From the NCBI GenBank assembly GCA_017550645.1, contig JAFZOI010000016.1, positions 186,001-250,000 of the forward strand: a stretch of DNA of 64,000 nucleotides, in the 5' to 3' direction. A model generated the notes under the pieces. That model ran no database searches. It saw only the letters and a program-made list of their open reading frames with translations, and was not told where the DNA came from. Shown here piece after piece: positions 15,575 to 23,215 of the stretch. The position numbers were made by a program, and so were the translations under genes. The DNA is from Oscillospiraceae bacterium (lineage in GTDB: Bacteria; Bacillota; Clostridia; Oscillospirales; Oscillospiraceae). The stretch's first letter is position 1. Every line of letters starts with the position of its first letter.

Positions 15575-16954
15575 TCATTCTCCGAATGAGAGCGGATGCG
15601 TGCCGCGCACCTCGCACCAGCGTTTGAGCGCCTCCGTGATGACCGCGACGCTCTCCTCAGTGCCGAGCATGCCGCTGTCCACGCCGAGGTGGTAATACTC
15701 CTGCCTGCCGTATTCGCGGCCTGTGAAGCGCTTATAGCGGCTCGCGCGGGCGCGGTCGGTGTTCTCCGTCTCGCGCCGCGCCTCCTCAGCGTCGACGCCG
15801 TACATGGCCATGACGCGCTTTATGCGAGCGTCGGGGCGGGCGTGGATGAAGATGCGGAAGCAGTTCGGGTCGTCATAGAGCACATAGTCGGCGCAGCGGC
15901 CGAGTATGACGCAGCTCTCGCCTGAGGCGGCTATCTCGCGGATGACGGCCGCCTGCGCGACGAAGAGCTCTTCATCCGGCGACAGCGCGCCGTTCGTCAT
16001 GTCGTACGCCGCGTTCATGAAATCGCGGACGACGGCGCGCTCCATGCGGCTCTCGAGCTCCTCGACCTTGCCCATGGGCAGCCCGCTCCGCTCGGAGGCG
16101 AGCTCGTCGATGCGCCTGTCATAAAAAGCGATGCCGAGCTTCTTTGCGAGCAGCTCCCCGATCTCGCGGCCGCCGGAGCCGAATTCGCGGCCGATGGTGA
16201 CGATGACCTTGGGCCTGCCGGAGGAGTCCGTAAGGTAGCCTCCCGCGGCGGCCAGCGCGCGGTCGACCTTGCTCTCGCGCCCGACGAAGCGCAGGAGCGG
16301 CTTGAGGAAGGGCTTTTGCAGCTGCTTCATGACGAAGCCGACGAGCAGCGCGCAGATGACCGTTCCCTCGCGAATGCCGACGAGGCGGCGGAAGTAAATG
16401 AGCGAGACGGCCGCGGAAACGACTACCATAGAACAGTCGAAGATCGTCTTTGCCGAGCCGACGGAAAGTCCCGTCCGCTTCGCTATGGCGAGGCTCATGC
16501 CCTCGCCCGGAGTCGGGAGGATATCTGGCGTCAGATAGAGCATTACGCCCGCTGCGACCAACGGGATGCTGCAGAGAAGACAGCCCATGCGCGCCGCGTA
16601 AGCTCCCGGCGCGGGCAGAAAGGCGAGCATCATGCCCGCGAGGTTCACAAGCTGGCCGAAAAGGAGCGAGGCGGGAAGCTGCAGCAGCATCGAGAGCCTG
16701 AAATCCCGGCGAAGTATCAAAAGCTCGGCAAGGATATAAAGGCAGTAGACCGCCGTCGTGCAGTTTCCGAGTGTCACGAAGGACGGCGCGCCGGAATCAA
16801 GCCCTATGTTATAGAGCACGTTGGCAAGCGAGCCGACGGGACTCACGCCGAGGCCGGACTTTGCAGAGAATACCACGCCCATGGCCATCAGATAGAGGCC
16901 TATGAGGTATACTGCGATACGCTTTATCCATAAAAGCGGCTTTTTGCCTTGCAT
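15575..16954 (-). CDS. YczE/YitT-like membrane protein fused to a cytidylate kinase-like domain
   Basis: A 459-residue fusion. Residues about 1-225 form five or six membrane helices of the YczE/YyaS type (GLGVSPVGSLANVLYNIG, TPGEGMSLAIAKRTG). Residues about 245-455 form a cytidylate-kinase-like P-loop domain (VTIGREFGSGGREIGELLAK, then YDRRIDELA and VILGRCADYVL). Kinase domains of this family are often of unknown specificity. The start has AAGGAGAG close upstream. The gene lies between the intact phosphoesterase gene and a duplicated fragment of its 5' end, so it probably arrived with, or caused, that rearrangement. Confidence 0.82.
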   Translation of the reverse strand: MQGKKPLLWIKRIAVYLIGLYLMAMGVVFSAKSGLGVSPVGSLANVLYNIGLDSGAPSFVTLGNCTTAVYCLYILAELLILRRDFRLSMLLQLPASLLFGQLVNLAGMMLAFLPAPGAYAARMGCLLCSIPLVAAGVMLYLTPDILPTPGEGMSLAIAKRTGLSVGSAKTIFDCSMVVVSAAVSLIYFRRLVGIREGTVICALLVGFVMKQLQKPFLKPLLRFVGRESKVDRALAAAGGYLTDSSGRPKVIVTIGREFGSGGREIGELLAKKLGIAFYDRRIDELASERSGLPMGKVEELESRMERAVVRDFMNAAYDMTNGALSPDEELFVAQAAVIREIAASGESCVILGRCADYVLYDDPNCFRIFIHARPDARIKRVMAMYGVDAEEARRETENTDRARASRYKRFTGREYGRQEYYHLGVDSGMLGTEESVAVITEALKRWCEVRGTHPLSFGE

Positions 16955-16965
16955 GTTCTCTCCTT

Positions 16966-17094
16966 TTAGGGCGCTTCAGGTATCCCCGCCGTGTCGGAGA
17001 CGTGCATGAAGACGTGCTCGCCCTTGACGCCGGGGATGCGGAGCGTGTTTTCCTTAAACCAGAAGAAGGGATCGTCTTTTATCATCGTTTTCAT
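16966..17094 (-). pseudogene. Truncated duplicate of the metallophosphoesterase 5' end
   Basis: A 42-codon frame begins like the phosphoesterase (MKTMIKDDPFFWFKENTLRI), continues through HVFMHVSDT, and then runs into unrelated residues and a TAA stop just before the Shine-Dalgarno site of the kinase-fusion gene. The DNA of 16990-17093 is 98% identical to 15419-15522. The metal-binding motifs after the first Asp are missing, so it cannot be active. It has its own GGAAGG ribosome site, but its promoter remnant has a 13-base spacer and is probably dead. Confidence 0.88.
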
Positions 17095-17152
17095 CCTTCC
17101 CGTTTCGTTTATGCGAAGATTATATCCCGCGGCACCCCGTCAAGCGCGGGCG

Positions 17153-18160
17153 TCAGACCGTCATCTCGCCGCGCAGATCGCGCTCCATCTCGAGCTTGAT
17201 GAGCTCCTTGTCTAGCCCGCGGCTGAAGAGATAGTAGAGCTTGGCGACGGCGGCCTCCGTCGTCATGTCGAAGCCGTTGACGGCGCCGGCGCGCTTGAGC
17301 GCGCTCGAGGTCTCGTAAGCGCCGAGCGACACAGTCCCCTGCGGGCACTGGGAGCAGACCGTCAGCACGGCGCCGCCCTCGAACGCCCGGCGGATTATGG
17401 GCAGAAGGGCCTGCCCGTCGCCGGGGATGTTGCCCGCGCCGAACGTCTCGATGACGACGCCGCGGAGCTTTTCCGTCATGATGGACTCGAAAAGCGAGAA
17501 CTGGATGCCCGGGAAGACCTTGATTACGCCTATCGGGACGTTCTCCAGCGTCTGCAGGCGGAGCTTCCCCTCCGGCTTAGGCAGAAGAGCCGAGGCGTCG
17601 AAGCGGATGGAGATGCCCGCCTGAGCGAGCGCGGGGTAATTCGGGGAGATGAACGCTATCAGCCCGTCGGCGGAGAATTTCGTCGCGCGGTTGCCGCGCA
17701 GGAGGCTCCCCCCGAAATAGAGGCAGACCTCGTGCACGCGGTCGTCGGCCGCGATGAGCAGCGAGGATATGATATTGTCGGAGGCGTCGCTGCGCAGCTC
17801 GCAGAGCGGTATCTGCGAGCCCGTCAGCACGACGGGCTTGGAGAGGTTTTCGAGCATGAACGAGAGCGCCGAGGCCGTGTAGGCCATGGTGTCCGTCCCG
17901 TGCAGGACGACGAAGCCGTCGAAGCTGTCGTACTCCTCGGCGACGACGCGGGCTATCCTGTTCCAGTCCGCGACGGTCATGTTCGACGAATCGAGCAGCG
18001 GCGAAGTTTCGCGCAGCTCCCAGTCGGGCATGCCCTCGGCGCGAAGCTGCGGCAGGGCCTCGAGCGCGGAGGAGAAGTAGCCTGCGCGCGGGGCGTAGCC
18101 GTTTTCCGTGCGGACCATGCCTATGGTCCCGCCGGTATAGATCATGAGTATCTTCTTCAA
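17153..18160 (-). CDS. ansA: L-asparaginase, type I (AnsA family)
   Basis: A 335-residue cytoplasmic-type asparaginase. The first catalytic threonine is in IYTGGTIGM near the N-terminus, and the second catalytic Thr-Asp pair is in LHGTDTMAYTASALSFML; a conserved lysine-containing RATKFSADG stretch follows. The enzyme converts asparagine to aspartate and ammonia. The TTG at 18160 is the supported start: a perfect AAGGAGG lies 7 bases upstream, and no signal peptide results. The upstream gene stops 13 bases before it, suggesting a shared transcript. Confidence 0.9.
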   Translation of the reverse strand: MKKILMIYTGGTIGMVRTENGYAPRAGYFSSALEALPQLRAEGMPDWELRETSPLLDSSNMTVADWNRIARVVAEEYDSFDGFVVLHGTDTMAYTASALSFMLENLSKPVVLTGSQIPLCELRSDASDNIISSLLIAADDRVHEVCLYFGGSLLRGNRATKFSADGLIAFISPNYPALAQAGISIRFDASALLPKPEGKLRLQTLENVPIGVIKVFPGIQFSLFESIMTEKLRGVVIETFGAGNIPGDGQALLPIIRRAFEGGAVLTVCSQCPQGTVSLGAYETSSALKRAGAVNGFDMTTEAAVAKLYYLFSRGLDKELIKLEMERDLRGEMTV

Positions 18161-18173
18161 TTTCGCGCCTCCT

Positions 18174-18830
18174 TCAGTCTTCGCCCGGCCAGAGGAAAAG
18201 GCCGGCGGAGGAAACGAGCGCGCGGAGCGCATCCGGCGCCTCGCCGCCCCGGCAGCAGACGCTCGTCCACGTGTCGCCCGCGTCGAGCTCTATCATGAGC
18301 TTCGCTCCCGGGAAGACCGCGCGCATAAAGCCCGCGCCGCCCCCGGCAAGCTCCGTCACGCGGCGCACGAAGCCCTCCGGCTCCGGGTCGCGCTCCCACG
18401 TCTCGCCCCGGTCGAACGTCACGAACATCGGATGATAGCAGTTGAAGCGGAGCATGACCTCCGCGTGGCGGCGGTAGATGTCCGCGAGGCGCTCCTGCGC
18501 GCAGAAATACTTTTCCACGGCGAAGTACTGCCCCTCCGCGTCCTTGGAGACGCGCTCGGGCAGGATATCCGCGACGAAGTAGGGCGCCTCCAGCAGCTCC
18601 TCGACGAGCGCCTCGAGCTCCCCGGGCGCGACCTCGGCGGGACCCGGCATCATGTCTATCTTCGCGATCTGCGACAGGAAGAGGAACACCCCGCGCACGC
18701 GGACGCCCTCCTCCTCGACGCCGAACGTCTCGAGCCCCCAGCCGGCGGAGAAGACCTCCGCGCGCCCGACGAAGGACGTCCCGTCCTCCATCGTGACCCT
18801 GACTCTTTTTCCGTCGTATTTTGAAAGCAC
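18174..18830 (-). CDS. Hypothetical protein with N-terminal Sm-like motif
   Basis: A 218-residue protein I cannot assign to a family. Its first 60 residues (LSKYDGKRVRVTMEDGTSFV..., ending QIAKIDM) have the spacing of an Sm/LSm-like beta barrel: a K-x-V-x-V-x-x-x-D-G strand pair followed by a glycine turn. The rest is acidic, with conserved-looking W, F and C residues. GTG 18830 has AAGGAG 8 bases upstream, and the start lies 3 bases from the stop of the upstream flavoprotein gene, implying coupled translation. Confidence 0.6.
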   Translation of the reverse strand: MLSKYDGKRVRVTMEDGTSFVGRAEVFSAGWGLETFGVEEEGVRVRGVFLFLSQIAKIDMMPGPAEVAPGELEALVEELLEAPYFVADILPERVSKDAEGQYFAVEKYFCAQERLADIYRRHAEVMLRFNCYHPMFVTFDRGETWERDPEPEGFVRRVTELAGGGAGFMRAVFPGAKLMIELDAGDTWTSVCCRGGEAPDALRALVSSAGLFLWPGED

Positions 18831-18832
18831 GT

Positions 18833-19390
18833 TCAAAGCTCCTTCCCGCACGCCGAGGCCATCGCCTCGCGCAGGATGCCCTCCGCGTCCGCGCCGTCCA
18901 GATCGAGTCCGACCGCCCGGACGAGCCGAACGTCGCCAATTCCGTAAAAGCCCTGCGCGAGCGCCTTTACGTAGCCGAAACCGAATTCATCCGGCACGTA
19001 GTTACCGCCGGCCGTCGTGACATAGACGAGGCTTTTGGCCCTGCAGAGGCCCTGCGGCACGCCCTCCGGGGTATAGCGGAAGGTCACGCCGGGGACGTTT
19101 ATCTGCTCGAAATACTGCTTGAGGACAGCCGGAAACGACAGGTCCCAGTAAGGCGCGGCGACGACTATCCCGTCCGCCTCGGCAAACTGCCGCGCCATTT
19201 TGAACGCGGGGTCGCCGAGCTCGCCGCGCGCGAGAAGCTCGTCTCTGCGGCGCAGGAAAGCCTCGTCGGCGGAGGGAAAACCGATCTCCGCGAGCCGCAG
19301 CTCCGTATATTCTCGGCCTGCAAGCACGCTCTCTGCCAGCCGTCTCGTCCTCGAATCGCGCCTTACGCAGGCGTTGATGAATAACAGCAT
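18833..19390 (-). CDS. Flavodoxin-like NAD(P)H-dependent oxidoreductase
   Basis: A 185-residue protein of the flavodoxin-fold quinone/azo-reductase family: an N-terminal beta strand with FINACVRRDSRTRRLAE (phosphate loop), then ADGIVVAAPYWDLSFPAVLKQ and a late YVTTAGG motif around the isoalloxazine site. It likely binds FMN and reduces quinones or azo compounds using NAD(P)H. ATG 19390 is chosen because GGGAG lies 9-13 bases upstream and overlaps the alternative GTG at 19399. Confidence 0.78.
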   Translation of the reverse strand: MLLFINACVRRDSRTRRLAESVLAGREYTELRLAEIGFPSADEAFLRRRDELLARGELGDPAFKMARQFAEADGIVVAAPYWDLSFPAVLKQYFEQINVPGVTFRYTPEGVPQGLCRAKSLVYVTTAGGNYVPDEFGFGYVKALAQGFYGIGDVRLVRAVGLDLDGADAEGILREAMASACGKEL

Positions 19391-19409
19391 GCCGGTCACT
19401 CCCGTTTTG

Positions 19410-19871
19410 TTATCTCCCGCACACGAAGCGCGGGCCCTCCCCGCCGAAGGTCCCCGTCGGGACGAAGCCCGAGCGGGCGAGCACCCTCTGCGAGGCGGCG
19501 TTGGAGGGTTCCGTCTCGGCCTCGACGCGCCTCACGCCCTCCTGCGAGAGCGCCCATTCCGTCAGCGCGCGGACGGCCTCGGTCATGTACCCGCGGCCGC
19601 AAAAGCCCTCGCGCAGGCCATAGCCTATCTCGACGGCCCCGTCGACGGCGGGCCCCTTGAAGCAGAGGTCGCCCGCCACTTCGCCGGGCGCGTCCTTGGG
19701 CTCAGCGTACCACGCGGCGTACCAGAGGCGGTCTTCCGGCTCGGCCTCGCAGCCGCGGAGCATCTCGCCATAGGCCTTTCTGAGCTCCGGGTCGGCTGCG
19801 GTCTCGGCGAGCCGCCGCAGCTCGGCATCGTCTACGGGATATATCCGAAGCCGCGCGCTTTCTACTCTCAT
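19410..19871 (-). CDS. GNAT family N-acetyltransferase (RimJ/RimL-like)
   Basis: A 153-residue GNAT enzyme. The acetyl-CoA-binding region has the GYGLREGFCGRGYMTEAVRAL pattern (motif A), and NAASQRVLARSGF is the usual C-terminal motif B. These match the RimJ/RimL branch, which acetylates protein N-termini or small amines. Its ATG overlaps the stop of the NUDIX gene by four bases (ATGA), so the two are probably translated together. Confidence 0.82.
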   Translation of the reverse strand: MRVESARLRIYPVDDAELRRLAETAADPELRKAYGEMLRGCEAEPEDRLWYAAWYAEPKDAPGEVAGDLCFKGPAVDGAVEIGYGLREGFCGRGYMTEAVRALTEWALSQEGVRRVEAETEPSNAASQRVLARSGFVPTGTFGGEGPRFVCGR

Positions 19872-20389
19872 TCCTCCGTCTCCGGGAAGAGGGCGCAGAG
19901 GGCGGTATACTCCCGGCGGTAGAGGATGCGGCGCAGCTCACTGATATCGTCGCCCTCGAACTGCGAGAAGTTTTTTTTCGCCTCCGCGACGGGTATCCAG
20001 CGCGGCTCCATGCCCGCCTTCGCCTCGCGCTCGGTCAGGTTGCGGTCGTGCGTGCCGGTCACCTTGCCGAAGAAATAGAGCGTCGTGAAGCCCCAGCGCT
20101 TATACTTTTCCTCGATGCGCAGCGCGCAGGGCGAGGGCTCGATGACGTAGCCCGTCTCCTCGATGACCTCGCGGATGCAGCAGTCGCTCTCGTCCTCGCC
20201 GGGCTCGAGCCCGCCGCCGGGTATCATCCATAGGCCGGACGAGGTCTCGTAGCTCAGAAGCAGCTTCCCGTCGCGCAGGACTATACCGCGGCAGGACGTG
20301 CGCGTCCTCTCGCTCACTCCCTCGTAGTCGGCCCCGATCATCTCGATGGTCTTCACGCCGCCATCGGCGCAGGTCTTATCTTCAGTCAT
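19868..20389 (-). CDS. NUDIX hydrolase
   Basis: A 173-residue protein with a complete Nudix box (GGGLEPGEDESDCCIREVIEETGY, partial citation; metal-binding REVIEE). The family cleaves nucleoside diphosphates linked to another group, such as ADP-ribose, oxidised dNTPs or cap-like compounds; this substrate is unknown. ATG 20389 has GGAG 9 bases upstream; an alternative GTG lies two codons earlier. It overlaps the P-loop kinase gene upstream by 8 bases and the GNAT gene downstream by 4. Confidence 0.85.
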   Translation of the reverse strand: MTEDKTCADGGVKTIEMIGADYEGVSERTRTSCRGIVLRDGKLLLSYETSSGLWMIPGGGLEPGEDESDCCIREVIEETGYVIEPSPCALRIEEKYKRWGFTTLYFFGKVTGTHDRNLTEREAKAGMEPRWIPVAEAKKNFSQFEGDDISELRRILYRREYTALCALFPETEE

Positions 20390-20846
20390 TTTCACCGTCT
20401 CCCTTTCCGGGTCGTTTGAGTTCTTCTATCTCTTGGCAGAGCGCGGCCGCGTCGCCGCGCACGCCGTCGAAGCGGAAGTCGTACTCTCCGCCGTCAAACG
20501 AGCCGTGTCTCGTTTCGAGCATCTTCTCGACCGGCGCGGGCAGGTTCCCGCGCATGCGCGCCCTGAAGCGCTCCTTTATCGTATCTAGATCCGCGCTCAC
20601 GAGAATGCGCACGGCACCCTCGGGCAGCAGAGCGAGATGCTCCCGCTCGGATATGACGTATATGACGTTGCCGCCCGTTACTGCGGCGGCGAGCTTCGCC
20701 CTAAAGAGCGAGGCGGCCTCGCTCTCGGACTTGGCCATGCGCAGATAGTCCTTGCCGGTTACTATCTCACCGCCGAGGCGGCTTCTTATATGCTCTGCGA
20801 GCGTCGATTTGCCCGCGCAGTTTTCTCCTATTACCGCGATCACCAT
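20382..20846 (-). CDS. P-loop nucleotide kinase-like protein
   Basis: A 154-residue P-loop protein with Walker A GENCAGKST directly at the N-terminus, matching small shikimate/adenylate-kinase-like ATPases. A Walker B-like strand (GAVRILVSADLDT) follows. The C-terminal RHGSFDGGEYDFRFDG stretch is not one I recognise. The substrate is unknown. It sits in a run of overlapping minus-strand genes between a GNAT gene (7-base overlap) and the NUDIX gene. Confidence 0.68.
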   Translation of the reverse strand: MVIAVIGENCAGKSTLAEHIRSRLGGEIVTGKDYLRMAKSESEAASLFRAKLAAAVTGGNVIYVISEREHLALLPEGAVRILVSADLDTIKERFRARMRGNLPAPVEKMLETRHGSFDGGEYDFRFDGVRGDAAALCQEIEELKRPGKGDGEND

Positions 20847-21337
20847 CGTTTTGCGTCCTTTCGCTCAAGCGCGTAGAGCTTGAAGCCGTCCTCCTCGCCG
20901 AGATACTTGAATCCGAGCTTTTCGAGGACGTGCCGGCTGCGCGCATTCTTTATGATTGAGTCCGCGACGACGCGCTCGGCCCCGAGCACGTCGAATGCGT
21001 AGTCGACGGCGAGCTGCTCGGCGCGGGTGCCATAGCCCCTGTTTTTGACGGCGTCGTTTTGCATATGTATGCTCAGCTCGCATTCCTTCGTCTCGGGGCT
21101 GAAGTGCCGGAGCCCGACTTCGCCGATGACGGCGCCGCCGAGCATGACGGCGAAGGCGACGCTCCCCTCCTCGGCCTCGCGCCTGTCGAACAGCGCGTCG
21201 ACCTTCGCGGGGTCGTACGCGAGGTCCCTGTTCTTTTCATAGAGCTCCATGTCGGCGAAGATGTCCGGATCGAGCGTGAAAGCGCGGTACATCTCGTGCA
21301 TGCGTTCCCTCGTCATGGGAAGAAGCTCAACGTCCAT
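20840..21337 (-). CDS. GNAT family N-acetyltransferase
   Basis: A 165-residue GNAT protein with the acetyl-CoA motif KNRGYGTRAEQLAVDYAF and the motif B sequence ARSRHVLEKLGFKYLGEE. It resembles RimJ/RimL or spermidine acetyltransferase-type enzymes. GGAGG lies upstream of the ATG. The target cannot be inferred; four separate intact GNAT genes occur on this strand in the window. Confidence 0.82.
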   Translation of the reverse strand: MDVELLPMTRERMHEMYRAFTLDPDIFADMELYEKNRDLAYDPAKVDALFDRREAEEGSVAFAVMLGGAVIGEVGLRHFSPETKECELSIHMQNDAVKNRGYGTRAEQLAVDYAFDVLGAERVVADSIIKNARSRHVLEKLGFKYLGEEDGFKLYALERKDAKRW

Positions 21338-21375
21338 ATTTATATTCCTCCGAAAACTGCTTTTCGCCGCGCGTT

Positions 21376-22077
21376 TCAGGCGTTTTCCGGCGCGGCGCCT
21401 TCTCCGAGAAAGTCCAGCACGGCGCGGTTGAACTCCCCGGGATTTCTTCGCGCGATGAAATGGTCGCCCGGGACGAAGACGAGCCTGCTGTCCGGAATAT
21501 GGGCGGCTATGCGCCGCGTCTCCGACTCCTTGATGAGGTCCTTCGTCCCCGCGATGACCAGCGTCCTCGCGCTGATTTTTTCAAGCTCCTCGGGCCGCAC
21601 GTTCGGGTCGTTCACCATCAGGCCGAGCAGCTCCGCGTGCGCTCTCGCCTTCTCGCTTTTGCGGGCGGAGAGCTTCGCTATCCGGTAGCCCAGCTCGATG
21701 GGGAGCTGCGTTGAGAGCTTCACGCCCGACGGCGAGAGGTTCGCGCCGTTGAGGATGAGGCGGTCGACGCGCTCCGGGTGCGCGATGGCGAATACCATCG
21801 CGATATTCCCGCCGTCGGAAAAGCCGAGCAGATGCGCTCTCTCTATCCCCTGCCCGTCCATAAAGCCGAGCAGGTCCTCGGCGAACTGCCGTATCGTGAA
21901 GGGCGCGCTTCCGCGCGGGGTAAGGCCGTGCCCTCTGGTGTCGAGCGCGTATACATGATAACGCCCGGCGAAAACGTCGATCTGCTTTTTGAAATAGCCG
22001 CAGTCCTCGCCGTTTCCGTGGAGCAGTATGAGCGGCTCGCCCCGCCCCTTTTCCGTGAAATGATGGTTGATATCCAT
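21376..22077 (-). CDS. Alpha/beta hydrolase
   Basis: A 233-residue alpha/beta hydrolase. It has the oxyanion motif LLHGNG, the nucleophile elbow GFSDGG with serine, an acid in GTKDLI and a late GDHFIARRNPGEF histidine. This is the fold of esterases, haloperoxidases and C-C hydrolases; the substrate is unknown. There is no signal peptide. It lies 10 bases downstream of the acyltransferase-3 gene and may share its transcript. Confidence 0.82.
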   Translation of the reverse strand: MDINHHFTEKGRGEPLILLHGNGEDCGYFKKQIDVFAGRYHVYALDTRGHGLTPRGSAPFTIRQFAEDLLGFMDGQGIERAHLLGFSDGGNIAMVFAIAHPERVDRLILNGANLSPSGVKLSTQLPIELGYRIAKLSARKSEKARAHAELLGLMVNDPNVRPEELEKISARTLVIAGTKDLIKESETRRIAAHIPDSRLVFVPGDHFIARRNPGEFNRAVLDFLGEGAAPENA

Positions 22078-22087
22078 GTCGTCTCTC

Positions 22088-23152
22088 TCAGCGGCGGCGC
22101 AGGCCGCAGGCCAAATATGACAGGACCGGGATGCGGCTGAGTATCCACGCGATAAGAAGAGACGCGGCGTATACGGCGACGGTCTCGAGCAATACCGACG
22201 TGAGCGAGACGGCGGATACGAACCTCGCCGCTATCAGCAGGAGGATATGGTGCATCAGGTATACGGGGAAGGTCAGCGGCGCTATGGCGTGCGCGGGCTT
22301 TCTCACGGCGGCCGCCTCGACCGCGGGGGACTGCTTTATGAGCAGGAACACGCACGAGGCGAGCAGCACTTCAAATCCGGCGCTCTGCGTCTGGAAGGAA
22401 TCGACGTACTCCCCCGCCGCCGAGGAGCGTATGACCGTCCCGGCGATAATGACGGCGCAGACCGCGACCGCCGCCGCCCAGAGCGCGGGGCGCGGGAAGC
22501 GTATCTCCGTCTTTCCGAGAAACCACCCCAGGATAAAGCAGGCCAGATGGCCGCCGAAAACGTCGATATGGTTCAGAACGTCGAAGCCGAGATACTTCCC
22601 CGCGAACGCGGGAAAGAGTATCCGCAGGACGGAGATCAGCTTGATGAGGACGATAAGCGCCAAAATGAGCCGCTCGCCCTGCCGCCCCAGCCTCCTGAGC
22701 CCGGCGCAGAGCAGGGGCGATATGAGGTACATCGCGGCCAGAGCGTACATGAACCAGAGGGATACGTTGACTGGCCCGCGCACGGCGGAGGCGAGCATTT
22801 TCAGGAAACAGACGGGCGAAAAGGCGCGCTCGGACACCATGTTCCACAAGATGCTTACCACGCTCCAGAACGCAAGCGGGACTATGAGCCGCGGCAGACG
22901 TTCCTTAAGCAGCACTTTTACGTCGCCCGTTCTCTCGCTGTCCGTCAGAAGAAAGCCCGACACCATGAAAAACAGCGGTACCGCGCAGAAGGCGACGCTG
23001 CTGAGCCCCGCGAGGACGAACCAGCCCGTATGCCCGGCAACGTCCGTGCGCAGTCCTCCCGCCGCCGTATGCATGAATACGACGAAGACAGACGCGACGA
23101 CTCTTATCACGTCGATATAGGAGATGTGTTTTTTTGCGGGATCACTTTTCAT
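22088..23152 (-). CDS. Acyltransferase 3 family membrane protein
   Basis: A 354-residue protein with about ten membrane helices. The N-terminal signature YIDVIRVVASVFVVFMHTAAGG contains the R and H residues typical of acyltransferase-3 (OafA/WecH) proteins, which O-acetylate or O-acylate sugars on surface glycans or antibiotics. The next helix carries PLFFMVSGFLL, also characteristic. No glycan cluster surrounds it, so the acceptor is unknown. Confidence 0.86.
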   Translation of the reverse strand: MKSDPAKKHISYIDVIRVVASVFVVFMHTAAGGLRTDVAGHTGWFVLAGLSSVAFCAVPLFFMVSGFLLTDSERTGDVKVLLKERLPRLIVPLAFWSVVSILWNMVSERAFSPVCFLKMLASAVRGPVNVSLWFMYALAAMYLISPLLCAGLRRLGRQGERLILALIVLIKLISVLRILFPAFAGKYLGFDVLNHIDVFGGHLACFILGWFLGKTEIRFPRPALWAAAVAVCAVIIAGTVIRSSAAGEYVDSFQTQSAGFEVLLASCVFLLIKQSPAVEAAAVRKPAHAIAPLTFPVYLMHHILLLIAARFVSAVSLTSVLLETVAVYAASLLIAWILSRIPVLSYLACGLRRR

Positions 23153-23184
23153 GCGTTCACGCTTCCCTGTCCGGCGGAGCGGCG

Positions 23185-23206
23185 CCGGTCTTTTCCGGCC
23201 TGCCCG
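23185..23206. repeat. Possible member of the short intergenic hairpin repeat
   Basis: CCGGTCTTTTCCGGCCTGCCCG lies in the spacer before the acyltransferase-3 gene's upstream neighbour ends. It resembles the recurring GGGACGGTYTTTCCCCGG-type element described at 29996, but is a weaker match. Confidence 0.35.
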
Positions 23207-23215
23207 CCCTTTTTA

